The notes under the pieces were generated by a model. It was not told the DNA's origin and did no database searches. It saw only the letters and a list, made by a program, of their open reading frames with translations. Of a DNA stretch of 64,000 nucleotides, positions 20,856-30,761 are shown piece after piece. Numbering within the stretch: the first letter of the stretch is position 1; the number at the start of each line of letters is the position of its first letter. A program made the position numbers and the translations under genes. The DNA is from Maribacter hydrothermalis (GTDB lineage Bacteria > Bacteroidota > Bacteroidia > Flavobacteriales > Flavobacteriaceae), in NCBI RefSeq assembly GCF_001913155.1, contig NZ_CP018760.1:1116001-1180000 (forward strand), written 5' to 3'.

Positions 20856-20884
20856 AAAGCGCGGCCAAAGGCCGTGCTTTTTTA
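20856..20884 (+). terminator. rho-independent terminator
   Basis: Stem AAGCGCGGCC / GGCCGTGCTT with an AAA loop and a following run of T, just after the small ORF. Confidence 0.85.
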
Positions 20885-20979
20885 TTTTAATCGAAAGTTA
20901 ATTATTTACTAATACTCAAAGTATCCTTAAACCTATTTTAAAAATTCTTGTCAAAGAAATAAATACAAAAACAAAAGAC

Positions 20980-21435
20980 ATGAAAAAATTAATAATGGCC
21001 ATTTTAATAATGGCAGGCATTTCTGCAACTGCTCAAGATCATACTAGAAAAGGTAATAGAGGTGACATGGGAGATTTAACTCCAGAACAAGTAGCAACCT
21101 TACAGACTAAAAAAATGACTTTAGCCTTAGACCTTAACGAGTCGCAACAAGCGAAAATAAAAACCATTCTTACCGAAGATGCCAAGGCAAGAAAATCAAA
21201 AATGGATGCAAGAAAAATAAAAAAGGAAGAAGGTGAAAAAAAATGGTCAGCTGACGAAAAGTACGCAATGCAGAATGAAAGGTTAGATCATCAAATTGCT
21301 CGTAAAAAAGAAATGAAATCTATTCTTAACCAAGAACAATTTGAAAAATGGGAAAAGATGGGCAAAAGAATGAATAAGCGTCATCATTTAAAAAAAGAGG
21401 GCAATAAAAAAGAAAAACGCTCTAATAGAGATTAA
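20980..21435 (+). CDS. Spy/CpxP-like periplasmic helical protein
   Basis: A signal peptide (MKKLIMAILIMAGISATAQ) is followed by a highly charged helical protein of about 130 residues. It has an LTPEQVATLQTKKMTLALDL segment, then LNESQQAKIKTIL, and a second LxxEQFEKWEKM segment. The paired LTxxQ-type repeats and Lys/Glu richness resemble Spy/CpxP and related Bacteroidota proteins, which act as periplasmic chaperones or envelope-stress sensors. No regulator is adjacent. The tail is strongly basic. The chaperone role is inferred from resemblance only. Confidence 0.75.
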   Translation: MKKLIMAILIMAGISATAQDHTRKGNRGDMGDLTPEQVATLQTKKMTLALDLNESQQAKIKTILTEDAKARKSKMDARKIKKEEGEKKWSADEKYAMQNERLDHQIARKKEMKSILNQEQFEKWEKMGKRMNKRHHLKKEGNKKEKRSNRD

Positions 21436-21457
21436 AAATATAAATCTAGACATTTTA

Positions 21458-21486
21458 AAGACCTGCTTTTAGCGGGTCTTTTTTGC
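21458..21486 (+). terminator. rho-independent terminator
   Basis: Stem AAGACC-GC / GC-GGTCTT followed by a T run, 22 bp after the Spy-like gene. Confidence 0.85.
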
Positions 21487-21637
21487 TTTTAAACGTTACC
21501 TCTTTTACACCTAGTTACGCACGAAATGAAGACTACTGGTTAAATTGATTCATTCATGGATGAAATTGTATACTTAACCAATAAATTTTTAGCTAAAAAC
21601 GTTAATAAGGAACTTAGTAAGTTGAAAATTAAGCCTT

Positions 21638-24600
21638 ATGGTACCAAAAAAATTAGGTTATCTATTACTTGCTTTAGTAATAAGCATGTTAACGAGCTGC
21701 CAACAAGAATTATACAAGTCTAACAATAAGTATAATATTCCAGAAAAGAGCACAGATGAACCTCTAGTTCAGTTTTTGATAGAGCCTACGAATTATAGTG
21801 CCATACTTGAAACAGAAAATTTAGCAAAGGCTTTCGACTATTCAAAAATTGCTCATAAAACTCTTTGGATAAATCAATTCAATGAAAAATTAAATATAGC
21901 ACCTACAACACGGGTGGTAACTATTCATGAAACGGCTGGCTTAAGTAACACTGCTGTAGATAGTCTCTTAAAATTTGTATCTAAAGGCGGTACTTTATTT
22001 ATAACTAAAGCAGCAGAGGATGAGCGCATGTCTTTTTTCTTTGGTATGACGCCTAATGCAGATTGGAGTACTAATCTTGAAGCATCGGGATTATATTTTA
22101 AAAAACCGATATTTCCAGGCATGCAAAATCAAAGTTTTGATAACAAAACAATTCATTTAGGATTTGATGGTTCAAATTTTTCGAGTAAAGTAAATGTATT
22201 AGTTACTGCACATAACAACAAAGATTATCCCGTTTTAATTGAAAACAGAATCGGTAACGGAAAAGTAATTCTATATAACTCCTCTGAAATTTTAAAGAAA
22301 GAAAAACGAGGTTTACTTTTTGCCGCAAGCTTATTAGGGCTAGAAGGCATACCATACCCAATTGCTAATATTGGTACCTTATTTCTAGATGATTTTCCCT
22401 CACCAGTATATAATGAAAAAGGTGAAACTATTTATTATAAAAACGGTGACAGTAAATCTGAATTTTTAAAGTCCGATTGGTGGCCTAAAATGAAAGAACT
22501 TGCTACTGAAGAGAATATTAAATACACCGCGTATGTTACTTTTAATTCTAACAAAAACACGGACGGAAATACAGAATTTAAAGCTTGGGAAAAGAGCAGG
22601 TTACTTGAAGGTAAAAACGAAGATGGTACCAATGTTTGGCTAGCGAATGAATTTACTAAAAAGGGCCATGAATTAGGACTGCGCGGTTTTAATGACTTAC
22701 CGTTATTACAAAGTCTATGGAAAGACACTGACCTAGAACTAGAGGTAATTAAAGCTACTGAAAAAAAGTGGAAAGAAAGCATTTCTAACAACTTGCCAGT
22801 ATCCTATGCAGCACCTAACAATCAAATAGATAGTTTAGGCTTAGTAGCACTTAAAAAAGGATTTCCCAGCTTAAATTATATGCATTCCTCGTTTTTAGGA
22901 GACTTAAACAAAGGTGGCAACCGTGAATTTGACCCAGACCCATTAAATAATAGGTTTTTTAATTACCCACGTTTAAGTAGTGGATATAAAATTTCCAGTA
23001 CAGAAAAATGGGCGCTGGAATCTACTTACCTATATACAGGTATATGGTCTCATGTATTAAACTCCAAAGATATTATGAGTTATGGCAATACAGCTTCAGC
23101 TATTAGTGAATTAAGAAATTACATTGTAGATTATAAGAAAAGGCATCCTTACATGCAATTCTTAACAGCTAAAGCATCTACAGAAGCAACAATGGATTGG
23201 CGATACCAAAGTGTTCGTCACTTAAGCTTTGAAGGTCAATACGAAGTTTCTAGCTCCATCAACTCCGATGCAAAAAAGGATTCTTACTGGTTAATGTACG
23301 TCGATGCAAAAAATGAAGCAAAACTTAATAAAAAATTAACCGACGATCAAGTTAATTTTGAATCGGTGCCATTGTTAAATGGGTTTCTTTATAATATTAA
23401 AACCAAATCACCAAATATAAGCGTACCCGATATAAGACCCGAAATTAGAACTCTAATAGGAACTACGTCATCTTTAATTACAAAGATGAACAAAGACTAT
23501 GCGGATTTTAATAAACGTAAGGAAACCATGGTTCCACTAAAAGAAAAAATTGACAGACTAGTTGTTGAGGAGAAAACGGAAAAGGCAGCCCAATTAATGG
23601 AAGAGCTTTTTGAAGACAATAAATTTATTAATACCCAACAAGTAGTAGCCTACGCCAAAACTATGAAAGAGCGTGGAATGGAAAAGCAATTATGGGAACG
23701 GATTAACAAATTATATCTAAAAAACCCTTCAGCATCATACGCAGATTTTTCTAGGCAGGTTTCCTTTGTAAGTACGTATCCATCAATTGAAATTAAAAAA
23801 CTTTGGATGGAGAGACAAATGGAATGGGAAGAAAAAGATGTGTCATTTTTAAAAGATTATTACCAAAGCTTCAATACATCGGATAATATTGAGAAGATTG
23901 ACCAAGTTCTTGAAGTATTATATGAAATAGAACCAAATTTAGAAAATCAAAAAACATACTTCAATTTTCTTATAAATTCAAAAAGCGATAAATTATTATT
24001 AAAATTAAACGAGCTTACTCCTTGTAGTATTAGTGACGAAGAACTGGCTACTACAATCAGCTTGGCTTATGCTGAAAATCTAAATTTTAATAAGGCATTA
24101 GAATGGCAAAAATGTGGGAAAGATATTTCACCGAGTTTAATTAGCGAATGGAATAAAAAATCTAATTCTATTGAAAATGAAAAATTAAGCGATTTCCCTT
24201 ATTATATAAGATACTTATTGGTAAACAACCGTAACAAGGCAGTTGAAGAAATGCAAAGTATAACATCGTGCAGACCAGATTTAACTGAAATAAGCAGTGA
24301 GATAGCCATGCTGTTTTCTGAATATGCGCTATATAAAAAGGCTTTAGATTGGAGCACATGTGCTAATAATATACCAATTAAAAATATCCTTGACTGGAAT
24401 TTAGAAGCAGATAACATTAGGTATTTAAAACCAATTTATAATAATTATATGGATAAAAACCCTAATGATTATGATACTATGAATCATATGGCTAGAATAC
24501 TTTTATTGCTTGGTGATGTGGATGGCGCAGGTAAAATAGCAGTAGAAATACCACCAGCTAAATTAGACTCTGATTTTAAGATAGCATTCAATAATGAAGT

Positions 24601-25570
24601 CAAAATTGAAAATGATCAAACACAATCTCTTTACATTAGTAAGTTCAAGATTCTTATGGATGATGCTATTGTTAGCAAATCTGCCATTGAAACAAGAAAA
24701 AAGAAAGGGCATTCTGTAGGGTTTAATTCTTCTGCAATTGCAAATAAATTAGATTTTACACTTTTAAATAACTCGTTCCATTTTGGGTTTTATAATAAAA
24801 AATTCAATTTGCATCGTTTTTCAATAGTACAAGGAACTGCATATACTGTTCTAAAAGATACTATTGTTCTTAATGATATTGACAGAGATTTATTGGGTGT
24901 TGAATATTTGTATAAAGCAGAATCTAATTTAACAAATCCATTTTGGGTTGGTGCAAGAATAGAATTAGATAATTTCAATAAAACTTTTGTACACTTTAAT
25001 ACTGGTATTAATTTCATTGGAGATAATAATAAAACCACTCTAGCACTAAATGTTGACCCAGTTTCTACTGGCCCGGGATATGAATTAGAAATTTATGACG
25101 TAGAATTTAAGGCTAAGCAAGAATTCAAGTACAACGAAAATTTTAAACACATTTTCAAAGCTAAAGGAAATTATTACACGGACAGTCAATACTATGTTGA
25201 GGGTGGAACAAGATTAGAATACAAACTAATAAACTTAGATAAGTTTAAGCTCAGCCCATTAGCCGAAGGCGCTTATGCCTTGGGCTCAGAAGATAGAAGA
25301 GATGGTTTTCCTTATTGGTTAACTGAAAACAGGCTTTATGGAGGTGGTGGTTTGCAAGTACAGATTGGTAACGAACAATCCGATTTTAATTTAAAAAGTG
25401 ATTTCTCGATTTTTGCGGAACAAGATGAACCTACTTTTCAACGTTATGAAGGTGTACTTTCTTATAGGATAAAAGACTTTACAACCATTAATTTAAATTA
25501 TACGTATTTTACTATAGACCAGTTTTTCTCGAATGCTTTTCAGTTAGGTATTCAATATAATTTTAAATAA
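21638..25570 (+). CDS. giant lipoprotein: deacetylase-like (DUF2194-type) + TPR + beta-barrel-like C-terminus
   Basis: The signal peptide ends in MLTSC (Cys21). Residues ~40-600 resemble DUF2194/polysaccharide-deacetylase-like proteins. They contain LFLDDFPSP (acidic pair), GHELGLRGFNDLPL, YAAPNNQID and GIWSHVLNSKDI, placed like the metal and base motifs of NodB-type folds, although the usual HxxxH is not obvious. Residues ~620-1010 are helical with TPR-like repeats (WERINKLYLKNPSASYADF; later YMDKNPNDYDTMNHMARIL). Residues ~1040-1310 alternate polar and hydrophobic strands with aromatic ends and close IDQFFSNAFQLGIQYNF-K, as in outer-membrane barrels. This order combines parts like PelA and PelB of Pel polysaccharide export in one chain, but no synthase is nearby. 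The fusion reading is my inference. Confidence 0.65.
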   Translation: MVPKKLGYLLLALVISMLTSCQQELYKSNNKYNIPEKSTDEPLVQFLIEPTNYSAILETENLAKAFDYSKIAHKTLWINQFNEKLNIAPTTRVVTIHETAGLSNTAVDSLLKFVSKGGTLFITKAAEDERMSFFFGMTPNADWSTNLEASGLYFKKPIFPGMQNQSFDNKTIHLGFDGSNFSSKVNVLVTAHNNKDYPVLIENRIGNGKVILYNSSEILKKEKRGLLFAASLLGLEGIPYPIANIGTLFLDDFPSPVYNEKGETIYYKNGDSKSEFLKSDWWPKMKELATEENIKYTAYVTFNSNKNTDGNTEFKAWEKSRLLEGKNEDGTNVWLANEFTKKGHELGLRGFNDLPLLQSLWKDTDLELEVIKATEKKWKESISNNLPVSYAAPNNQIDSLGLVALKKGFPSLNYMHSSFLGDLNKGGNREFDPDPLNNRFFNYPRLSSGYKISSTEKWALESTYLYTGIWSHVLNSKDIMSYGNTASAISELRNYIVDYKKRHPYMQFLTAKASTEATMDWRYQSVRHLSFEGQYEVSSSINSDAKKDSYWLMYVDAKNEAKLNKKLTDDQVNFESVPLLNGFLYNIKTKSPNISVPDIRPEIRTLIGTTSSLITKMNKDYADFNKRKETMVPLKEKIDRLVVEEKTEKAAQLMEELFEDNKFINTQQVVAYAKTMKERGMEKQLWERINKLYLKNPSASYADFSRQVSFVSTYPSIEIKKLWMERQMEWEEKDVSFLKDYYQSFNTSDNIEKIDQVLEVLYEIEPNLENQKTYFNFLINSKSDKLLLKLNELTPCSISDEELATTISLAYAENLNFNKALEWQKCGKDISPSLISEWNKKSNSIENEKLSDFPYYIRYLLVNNRNKAVEEMQSITSCRPDLTEISSEIAMLFSEYALYKKALDWSTCANNIPIKNILDWNLEADNIRYLKPIYNNYMDKNPNDYDTMNHMARILLLLGDVDGAGKIAVEIPPAKLDSDFKIAFNNEVKIENDQTQSLYISKFKILMDDAIVSKSAIETRKKKGHSVGFNSSAIANKLDFTLLNNSFHFGFYNKKFNLHRFSIVQGTAYTVLKDTIVLNDIDRDLLGVEYLYKAESNLTNPFWVGARIELDNFNKTFVHFNTGINFIGDNNKTTLALNVDPVSTGPGYELEIYDVEFKAKQEFKYNENFKHIFKAKGNYYTDSQYYVEGGTRLEYKLINLDKFKLSPLAEGAYALGSEDRRDGFPYWLTENRLYGGGGLQVQIGNEQSDFNLKSDFSIFAEQDEPTFQRYEGVLSYRIKDFTTINLNYTYFTIDQFFSNAFQLGIQYNFK

Positions 25571-25584
25571 ACTAACATAGTTTT

Positions 25585-25626
25585 AGACTTAAAAAAAGCC
25601 CTAACAATAGGGCTTTTTTTAAGTCT
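25585..25626. terminator. bidirectional terminator
   Basis: Perfect hairpin: AGACTTAAAAAAAGCCCT paired with its complement across a 6-nt loop. It lies between convergent genes. Confidence 0.88.
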
Positions 25627-25653
25627 TTACTTTAACGGTAATTACCTGTAATA

Positions 25654-26934
25654 CTATAGGTCTATCTCCTTTACTGCATTTATAGTAGCATCTAAATCTT
25701 CATAACTTATAGCATCATTTAAAAAATAACTTTCGAAGGCACTTGGTGGCAAATAAATACCTTTTGCTAACATTCCATGAAAATATTTTTTAAAGGTTTC
25801 GTTATTTCCTTTTGCCGAAGATGCAAAATCTACAACAGGCTCATTTGTAAAATGCACCGAGATCATACTACCATATTTATTAATTTGGTGTGCAATACCT
25901 TTTTGAGTCAATACTTCTGCTATACCCTTATGTAAATACTCAGTTTTATCAGCTAGGCTTTTAAATACTTCTGGATTATTGTTCAATTCTGTTAACATTG
26001 CCAAGCCAGCACTCATAGCTAAAGGATTGCCACTTAATGTACCTGCTTGATATACCGGCCCGTCGGGTGCTAAGTAATCCATAATTTCTGTTCTTGATGC
26101 AAAAGCACCTACCGGCAAACCTCCGCCAATAACTTTACCATAAGTAACAATATCTGCTTTAATATTGAGAACTTCTTGTGCACCGCCTTTTGCTAACCGA
26201 AAACCGGTCATTACCTCATCAAAAATCAATAAGATTCCTTCTTGAGTACAGATTTCACGTAAGCCATTCATAAAAATATCGGTAGGGATTATACAACCCA
26301 TATTACCCGCAATAGGTTCTATAATTATTGCCGCTAGTTCTCCCTTGTTAGCTTTTACGAGTTCTTTTACGCCATCTAGATCATTATATTCTGCCAACAA
26401 TGTATCCTTGGCTGTCCCTTGTGTAACCCCTGGACTATTTGGGCTGCCAAAAGTAACTGCCCCACTTCCCGCTTGAATTAAAAAGGAATCTGAATGACCA
26501 TGATAACAACCAGCAAATTTTATAATTTTATCTTTCCCTGTATACCCTCTAGCCAAACGAACGGCACTCATACACGCTTCTGTTCCGCTATTTACAAATC
26601 TAATCTTATCCATATTCGGTACCATTGAAATAGCCAATTTTGCCAATTCAGTTTCAATTTCAGTTGGCATACCAAATGAGGTACCGTTTTTAGCTTTTTC
26701 AACTACGGCATTAATCACCGGGTCATAGGCATGTCCTAAAATTAACGGCCCCCATGATGCTATATAATCAATAAGTTTATTTCCGTCTTCATCATACAAA
26801 TAAGCACCTTTTGCCTTTTTTACGAATATTGGGTCACCACCAACAGCTTTAAATGCTCTTACCGGAGAATTCACCCCACCTGGTATATATTTTTTAGCCT
26901 CTGCAAACAGGGCACTACTTCTTTGATAAATCAT
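25654..26934 (-). CDS. hemL: glutamate-1-semialdehyde 2,1-aminomutase
   Basis: Forms 5-aminolevulinate from glutamate-1-semialdehyde in the C5 tetrapyrrole pathway. I chose the ATG at 26934 ([20 protein letters not shown]), which gives 426 residues, the standard length. An ATG at 26958 would add eight residues and overlap the upstream gene. The fold-type I PLP signature is clear: [14 protein letters not shown] start ([11 protein letters not shown]), [29 protein letters not shown], and the Schiff-base Lys in [15 protein letters not shown]. It is the last gene of a minus-strand operon with overlapping upstream genes. Confidence 0.96.
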   Translation of the reverse strand: MIYQRSSALFAEAKKYIPGGVNSPVRAFKAVGGDPIFVKKAKGAYLYDEDGNKLIDYIASWGPLILGHAYDPVINAVVEKAKNGTSFGMPTEIETELAKLAISMVPNMDKIRFVNSGTEACMSAVRLARGYTGKDKIIKFAGCYHGHSDSFLIQAGSGAVTFGSPNSPGVTQGTAKDTLLAEYNDLDGVKELVKANKGELAAIIIEPIAGNMGCIIPTDIFMNGLREICTQEGILLIFDEVMTGFRLAKGGAQEVLNIKADIVTYGKVIGGGLPVGAFASRTEIMDYLAPDGPVYQAGTLSGNPLAMSAGLAMLTELNNNPEVFKSLADKTEYLHKGIAEVLTQKGIAHQINKYGSMISVHFTNEPVVDFASSAKGNNETFKKYFHGMLAKGIYLPPSAFESYFLNDAISYEDLDATINAVKEIDL

Positions 26935-26938
26935 TCTC

Positions 26939-27775
26939 TTAATTGATTTTACTGTCATTAACCTTAATACGCTGCCCTATAGACAAATCTGAACTTCTTA
27001 AATTATTTATTTGCATAAGCTCATCAACACTCATATAATATTTTCTTGATAGGGAATATAAGGTATCACCCTTTTCAACCGTATGCGTTCTTTCAGGTAC
27101 GGTAGCAACAATAGTATTATTTTGAATATCATTAGTTCTATTATGCGTATCGTATTTATGTAAACTATATTTTTCTATTAAATAAATAAGTTTTTGAGGA
27201 TACTTTGGGTCGGTGGCGTACCCTGCCTTTCGTAAACCTTTTGCCCATCCTTTGTAATCTGTATGCTTTAAACTAAATAGAAATGCATATCTAGACCTTG
27301 TCGTTAGAAATATACTATGATCTCTAAAGGAGTACATTGGGTGGTTATATTTTCTAAAACACTCGCCCTTTTCATCATCATCATGAAAATCATAATCACC
27401 TTCCCAACCTTTATGACATTTTATACCAAAATGATTGTTGGTTTTCATGGCCAATTCACCTTTACCGTTGCCACTTTCCAATAACCCTTGAGCCAAAGTA
27501 ATACTTGCTGGTATACCATACCCTAACATCTCTAATTGAGCTGTTTCTGCAAATGTTTCTATATACTCATTTGGAGATTCAATCCTGAAAGCAATGAACT
27601 TAGCCGGTTCTGTAGGTAATGTAACTTTACGTTCTTTAGAGGATTTAGTTGAACCGGATTTATTTCTTTCATTAAGCACATTCTTTGTGCGTAACTGATC
27701 TGAGTACGCTTTTTTAGATTTACAAGAAGCAAAACTGATTCCTATAATTAAAAACAATAGTATTATCTTATTCAT
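26939..27775 (-). CDS. LysM glucosaminidase lipoprotein (GH73-like)
   Basis: Peptidoglycan hydrolase expected to cleave N-acetylglucosaminyl bonds. The lipobox SFASC places the lipidated Cys at residue 18. A glucosaminidase domain spans about 65-205, with the FlgJ-like features [18 protein letters not shown] (catalytic Glu in LLESG), [12 protein letters not shown] and [18 protein letters not shown]-terminal LysM (about 230-275, [20 protein letters not shown]) binds glycan strands. It overlaps the upstream ACC-deaminase-like gene by the 4-bp ATGA, so the two are translationally coupled, and it is followed closely by hemL. Confidence 0.93.
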   Translation of the reverse strand: MNKIILLFLIIGISFASCKSKKAYSDQLRTKNVLNERNKSGSTKSSKERKVTLPTEPAKFIAFRIESPNEYIETFAETAQLEMLGYGIPASITLAQGLLESGNGKGELAMKTNNHFGIKCHKGWEGDYDFHDDDEKGECFRKYNHPMYSFRDHSIFLTTRSRYAFLFSLKHTDYKGWAKGLRKAGYATDPKYPQKLIYLIEKYSLHKYDTHNRTNDIQNNTIVATVPERTHTVEKGDTLYSLSRKYYMSVDELMQINNLRSSDLSIGQRIKVNDSKIN

Positions 27776-28698
27776 ATATCTAACAAAGGTAATTTTTTCT
27801 TTTTCAGTACACTATTCATACCAGGTATACCTTGCAACCCACCAGTATGAATCGCTAAAATTTTAGTTCTAGGTGCAAAAGTATTACGCTGAACCATATC
27901 GTACAAACCAAATATCATTTTTCCCGTATAAATTGGATCTAAAGGAATGTTTGTTTGTTTTTTAAAATAATTTATAAACTGAACTAGCTCTGAAGTAATT
28001 TTTGCATAACCACCAAAATGATAATCTAAAATTAAATTCCATCGAGAGTTATTCGAAAACCCTTCAATTTCTTTCTTTAAAAAATCGCCTTTCAAAGAAG
28101 AAAATCCCAATATTTTTTGATGCTCAAATGAAGAATTTATTAATCCAGATACTGTACCTCCAGTGCCAACACTAGAACAAACTATATCAAATTGTTTATC
28201 TAAATCCGTTATTATTTCCTCACACCCTTTTATAGCCAAATCATTTGTGCCACCTTCAGGAATAAGATAAAAATCGCCAAATTCCTTTTTTAAATCTTCT
28301 AAAAATTCTACTTCTTCTTTTCTTCGGTAATGGCTTCTACTTATGAACTTAAAGCGCATCCCATCATTATTCGCTTTTTGTAAAGTTTCATTTTCCATCA
28401 AAAAATTCTGTAATTCCTCGCCACGAATTATTCCTATGGAATGCAAACCATTTTCTTTGGCAGCATATGCAGTTGCAGCAATGTGGTTAGAAAATGCTCC
28501 GCCAAAAGTTAAAATAGTTGTGTGTCTATTCTCTTTAGCATCTACTATATTATATTTTAGCTTTCGGTACTTATTACCTGAAATAAACGGGTGCAATAAG
28601 TCTTCGCGTTTTAAGACAAGAGTTACTTGTTTTTCTACAAATAAGGGTAATTCTACAAGTTGATTCTTACTTTTCAAACAGGTCGTATTTAACGACAA
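27772..28698 (-). CDS. 1-aminocyclopropane-1-carboxylate deaminase / D-cysteine desulfhydrase family enzyme
   Basis: Fold-type II PLP enzyme. The N-terminal motif LVLKREDLLHPFISGNKYRK contains the Schiff-base Lys in GNKYRKLKY. TFGGAFSNHIAATAYAA follows with the phosphate-binding Asn-His, then VGTGGTVSGL for the cofactor phosphate loop, and a C-terminal Tyr region (IYTGKMIFGLYD). At 308 residues it is somewhat shorter than characterised ACC deaminases, and substrate choice (ACC or D-cysteine) cannot be settled by eye. It begins a small minus-strand operon with the LysM glucosaminidase and hemL. Confidence 0.9.
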   Translation of the reverse strand: MSLNTTCLKSKNQLVELPLFVEKQVTLVLKREDLLHPFISGNKYRKLKYNIVDAKENRHTTILTFGGAFSNHIAATAYAAKENGLHSIGIIRGEELQNFLMENETLQKANNDGMRFKFISRSHYRRKEEVEFLEDLKKEFGDFYLIPEGGTNDLAIKGCEEIITDLDKQFDIVCSSVGTGGTVSGLINSSFEHQKILGFSSLKGDFLKKEIEGFSNNSRWNLILDYHFGGYAKITSELVQFINYFKKQTNIPLDPIYTGKMIFGLYDMVQRNTFAPRTKILAIHTGGLQGIPGMNSVLKKKKLPLLDI

Positions 28699-29018
28699 AG
28701 ATATTTAATAAAGCTAAAAGATTTCCTTTTCGACAAATAGTCCAAATCATTTTCGTGTAAATAAGCCTCACGCTCAAAACTAAGATTTTGATACGCTTTA
28801 TAGGTATTTAAATAGTAAATGGCACGTATTGCCCATTCTAATAAGTAGAGAATATAAAATGGGATAATCAATAATTCTTGTTGTTGTCGTAAGTGAATTT
28901 TTTCATGATTTATTAGAATACTATCATTTTTTAGACTTCTATTTTTTAAAAATATAAAAGGCCAAAGCGATAACCCCACATAGTTTTTATAGAAGAAATG
29001 TCTGAAAACCAATATCAT
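28689..29018 (-). CDS. small membrane protein with HExxH-like motif
   Basis: Start chosen at 29018 (MILVFRHFFYKNYVGLSLWP), the Met that opens the conserved-looking part. About 109 residues: a hydrophobic segment, then INHEKIHLRQQQELL containing His-Glu-x-x-His, then a membrane helix (LLIIPFYILYLLEW) and a second HE in EREAYLHENDLDYL. The layout resembles tiny M56-like or unassigned Flavobacteriaceae proteins. Whether it binds zinc is not known. It overlaps the start of the ACC-deaminase-like gene by 10 bp and probably heads that operon. Confidence 0.7.
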   Translation of the reverse strand: MILVFRHFFYKNYVGLSLWPFIFLKNRSLKNDSILINHEKIHLRQQQELLIIPFYILYLLEWAIRAIYYLNTYKAYQNLSFEREAYLHENDLDYLSKRKSFSFIKYLCR

Positions 29019-29213
29019 AAATACATTTTGGCAGTTATATAACAAATATAAAGCCAAAAAAACTATATTAAAATATTACTGGTTTTTGTTGCCAACTATA
29101 CCGTTTAAAAGCTAAAACATTACTTAAAGTCAATATAGTTACTATTTAAAATTAACTCGGCTACGTTATCAACAGAAAGAATTAACTTTATACTCCAATA
29201 TCTATATATTTAA

Positions 29214-29372
29214 ATGAAAGAGATAATTCCAATAGAGGAAGGTGATTTTTATTGGTCTGAAGATGGATTCCGAGTTTTCACAAAACAATACCATGTAAAA
29301 CGAGGGTATTGTTGCGAAAGTGGTTGTAGACATTGCCCTTACGGTTATGACCCAAAAACGAATACACAGTAA
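29214..29372 (+). CDS. DUF5522-type small cysteine-rich protein
   Basis: 52 residues reading KEIIPIEEGDFYWSEDGF, then VFTKQYHVKRGYCCESGC, then RHCPYGYDPK. The CC-x3-C-x2-CPYG cluster is the signature of the small DUF5522 proteins of Bacteroidota, which probably bind a metal or iron-sulfur centre. The ATG at 29214 follows an AT-rich leader; the stop is 75 bp before the next gene. The role is unknown. Confidence 0.85.
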   Translation: MKEIIPIEEGDFYWSEDGFRVFTKQYHVKRGYCCESGCRHCPYGYDPKTNTQ

Positions 29373-29446
29373 TATTTTATAATAGGTTCGGCATGATTCT
29401 TGTGATTAATATTTACAGAAAAAAATACTTTAAACGATATAATGTT

Positions 29447-30016
29447 ATGAAAAAAATAAAATTCCTTAGCCTGCCATTACTGCTTTTAGTATTTATTACT
29501 TCGTGCTCTTCTGTAAGAGTTTTGTCTGATTATGATCAGAAAGCAAATTTTAATGAATACACTTCCTATGCCTTTTATAAAACTGGTATCGATAAGGCTC
29601 AAATTTCTGATTTAGACAAAAAACGAATTTTAAGAGCTATTGAGACTGAAATGAGTTCAAGAGGATTCGTTAAATCAGAGAATCCAGATTTGCTAGTAAG
29701 CATTTTCACTAAAGAGCAAGAACGCGTTGATGTTTATACCAACAATTATGGTTGGGGTGGTGCTTGGGGCTGGGGATACAACCCTTGGGCCTGGGGACCT
29801 GGTTTTGGCTGGGGTGGTAGCACCGTTAGCGCAAGCACACAAGGATCGTTATATATTGACTTAATTGATAATAAAACAAATGAACTTGTATGGCAAGGCA
29901 AAGGTGAAGGTACACTGCAAAGTACAAGTGATGTTGCTAAAAAAGAGGAACGCATTAAGCAGTTTGTTTCTCAAATACTACAACAATACCCACCAAATGC
30001 TATTGCTTCAAAATAA
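29447..30016 (+). CDS. DUF4136 lipoprotein
   Basis: The ATG at 29447 opens a lipoprotein signal peptide (LLLLVFITSC, Cys18); an upstream ATG at 29393 would spoil it. The mature protein starts SSVRVLSDYDQKANFNEYTSYAFYKTG, which is the DUF4136 opening, followed by LRAIETEMSSRGFVKSENPDLLVSIF. A Trp/Gly-rich loop lies in the middle (GWGGAWGWGYNPWAWGPG, about residues 103-125), then SLYIDLIDNKTNELVWQGKGEG. Families of this type are periplasmic-facing lipoproteins of unknown role. Confidence 0.9.
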   Translation: MKKIKFLSLPLLLLVFITSCSSVRVLSDYDQKANFNEYTSYAFYKTGIDKAQISDLDKKRILRAIETEMSSRGFVKSENPDLLVSIFTKEQERVDVYTNNYGWGGAWGWGYNPWAWGPGFGWGGSTVSASTQGSLYIDLIDNKTNELVWQGKGEGTLQSTSDVAKKEERIKQFVSQILQQYPPNAIASK

Positions 30017-30033
30017 TTTGAACACCTGCTTTC

Positions 30034-30076
30034 AAAAAAGGGTAGTTAATACAGCTGTGTATTAACTACCCTTTTT
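30034..30076. terminator. bidirectional terminator
   Basis: A perfect 20-bp stem (beginning AAAAAAGGGTAGTTAATACA) with loop GCTG lies between the convergent DUF4136 and Lrp genes. Confidence 0.92.
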
Positions 30077-30078
30077 TA

Positions 30079-30546
30079 TTATAATAATGGAAAAACGGTA
30101 TCATTTTTTACTTCATTTAGAACAAAAGCACTCTTAACCCCTCCAATTGTTGGTAAAGAGGCAATTTTGAATTTAGCAAAGTTATAGTAGGCATCAAGAT
30201 TTTTAACCACTACTTTCAATAGAAAATCGAACTCTCCACCTACTACAAAACACTCTGCTACTTCTGGGTATTTTTTGACTTCCTTAAAAAAATCATCCAT
30301 CATGGCACCCTTTTGTGTCTCTAACGATACAAAACTAAAAACAGTAATACTCTCCTCTATTTTTTCCTTATCTAAAATGGCAACATATTTTTTTATAAAT
30401 CCTTCTTGCTCTAAACGTTTTATACGTTCATAAACGGGAGTTTTAGTTAATCCCAATTCTTCTGCAATTGTTTTTGCCACGGTTTTAGCATCGTTCTGCA
30501 ATATTTTTAAAATAGCCCTATCGATATCATCTAATTTTTCTCCCAT
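30079..30546 (-). CDS. Lrp/AsnC family transcriptional regulator
   Basis: Residues 5-65 form the AsnC-type helix-turn-helix (LDDIDRAILKILQNDAKT, then ELGLTKTPVYERIKRLEQEG), followed by the RAM/ACT-like effector domain (VAECFVVGGEFDFLLKVVVK). 155 residues is the standard size. It is divergent from the aromatic amino acid hydroxylase gene across a 215-bp AT-rich gap, so it probably regulates that gene or senses its substrate or product. That link is inferred from position. Confidence 0.93.
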   Translation of the reverse strand: MGEKLDDIDRAILKILQNDAKTVAKTIAEELGLTKTPVYERIKRLEQEGFIKKYVAILDKEKIEESITVFSFVSLETQKGAMMDDFFKEVKKYPEVAECFVVGGEFDFLLKVVVKNLDAYYNFAKFKIASLPTIGGVKSAFVLNEVKNDTVFPLL

Positions 30547-30761
30547 AACTTTTTCCTGTTTTACTATTCTATTACTTACGTAAAAAGATTATATTCCTAT
30601 TTAAATACTACAAAATAGTATTTTTCCCCAATCTAAATAAATAACACACCTATTTAGTCTATATTTTTTATATTTAATAGAGATAAAGCACCTAAACTGA
30701 ATGTTCCCTAGTGGTAATTTGAAGTGATGAATAAAAAGAGAATATTAAAATTCTAGACAAG

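Noticed and set aside
29746..29955. Pro/Gln-rich minus-strand ORF opposite the DUF4136 gene
   Set aside because: It is the complement of the Trp/Gly-rich loop of the lipoprotein.
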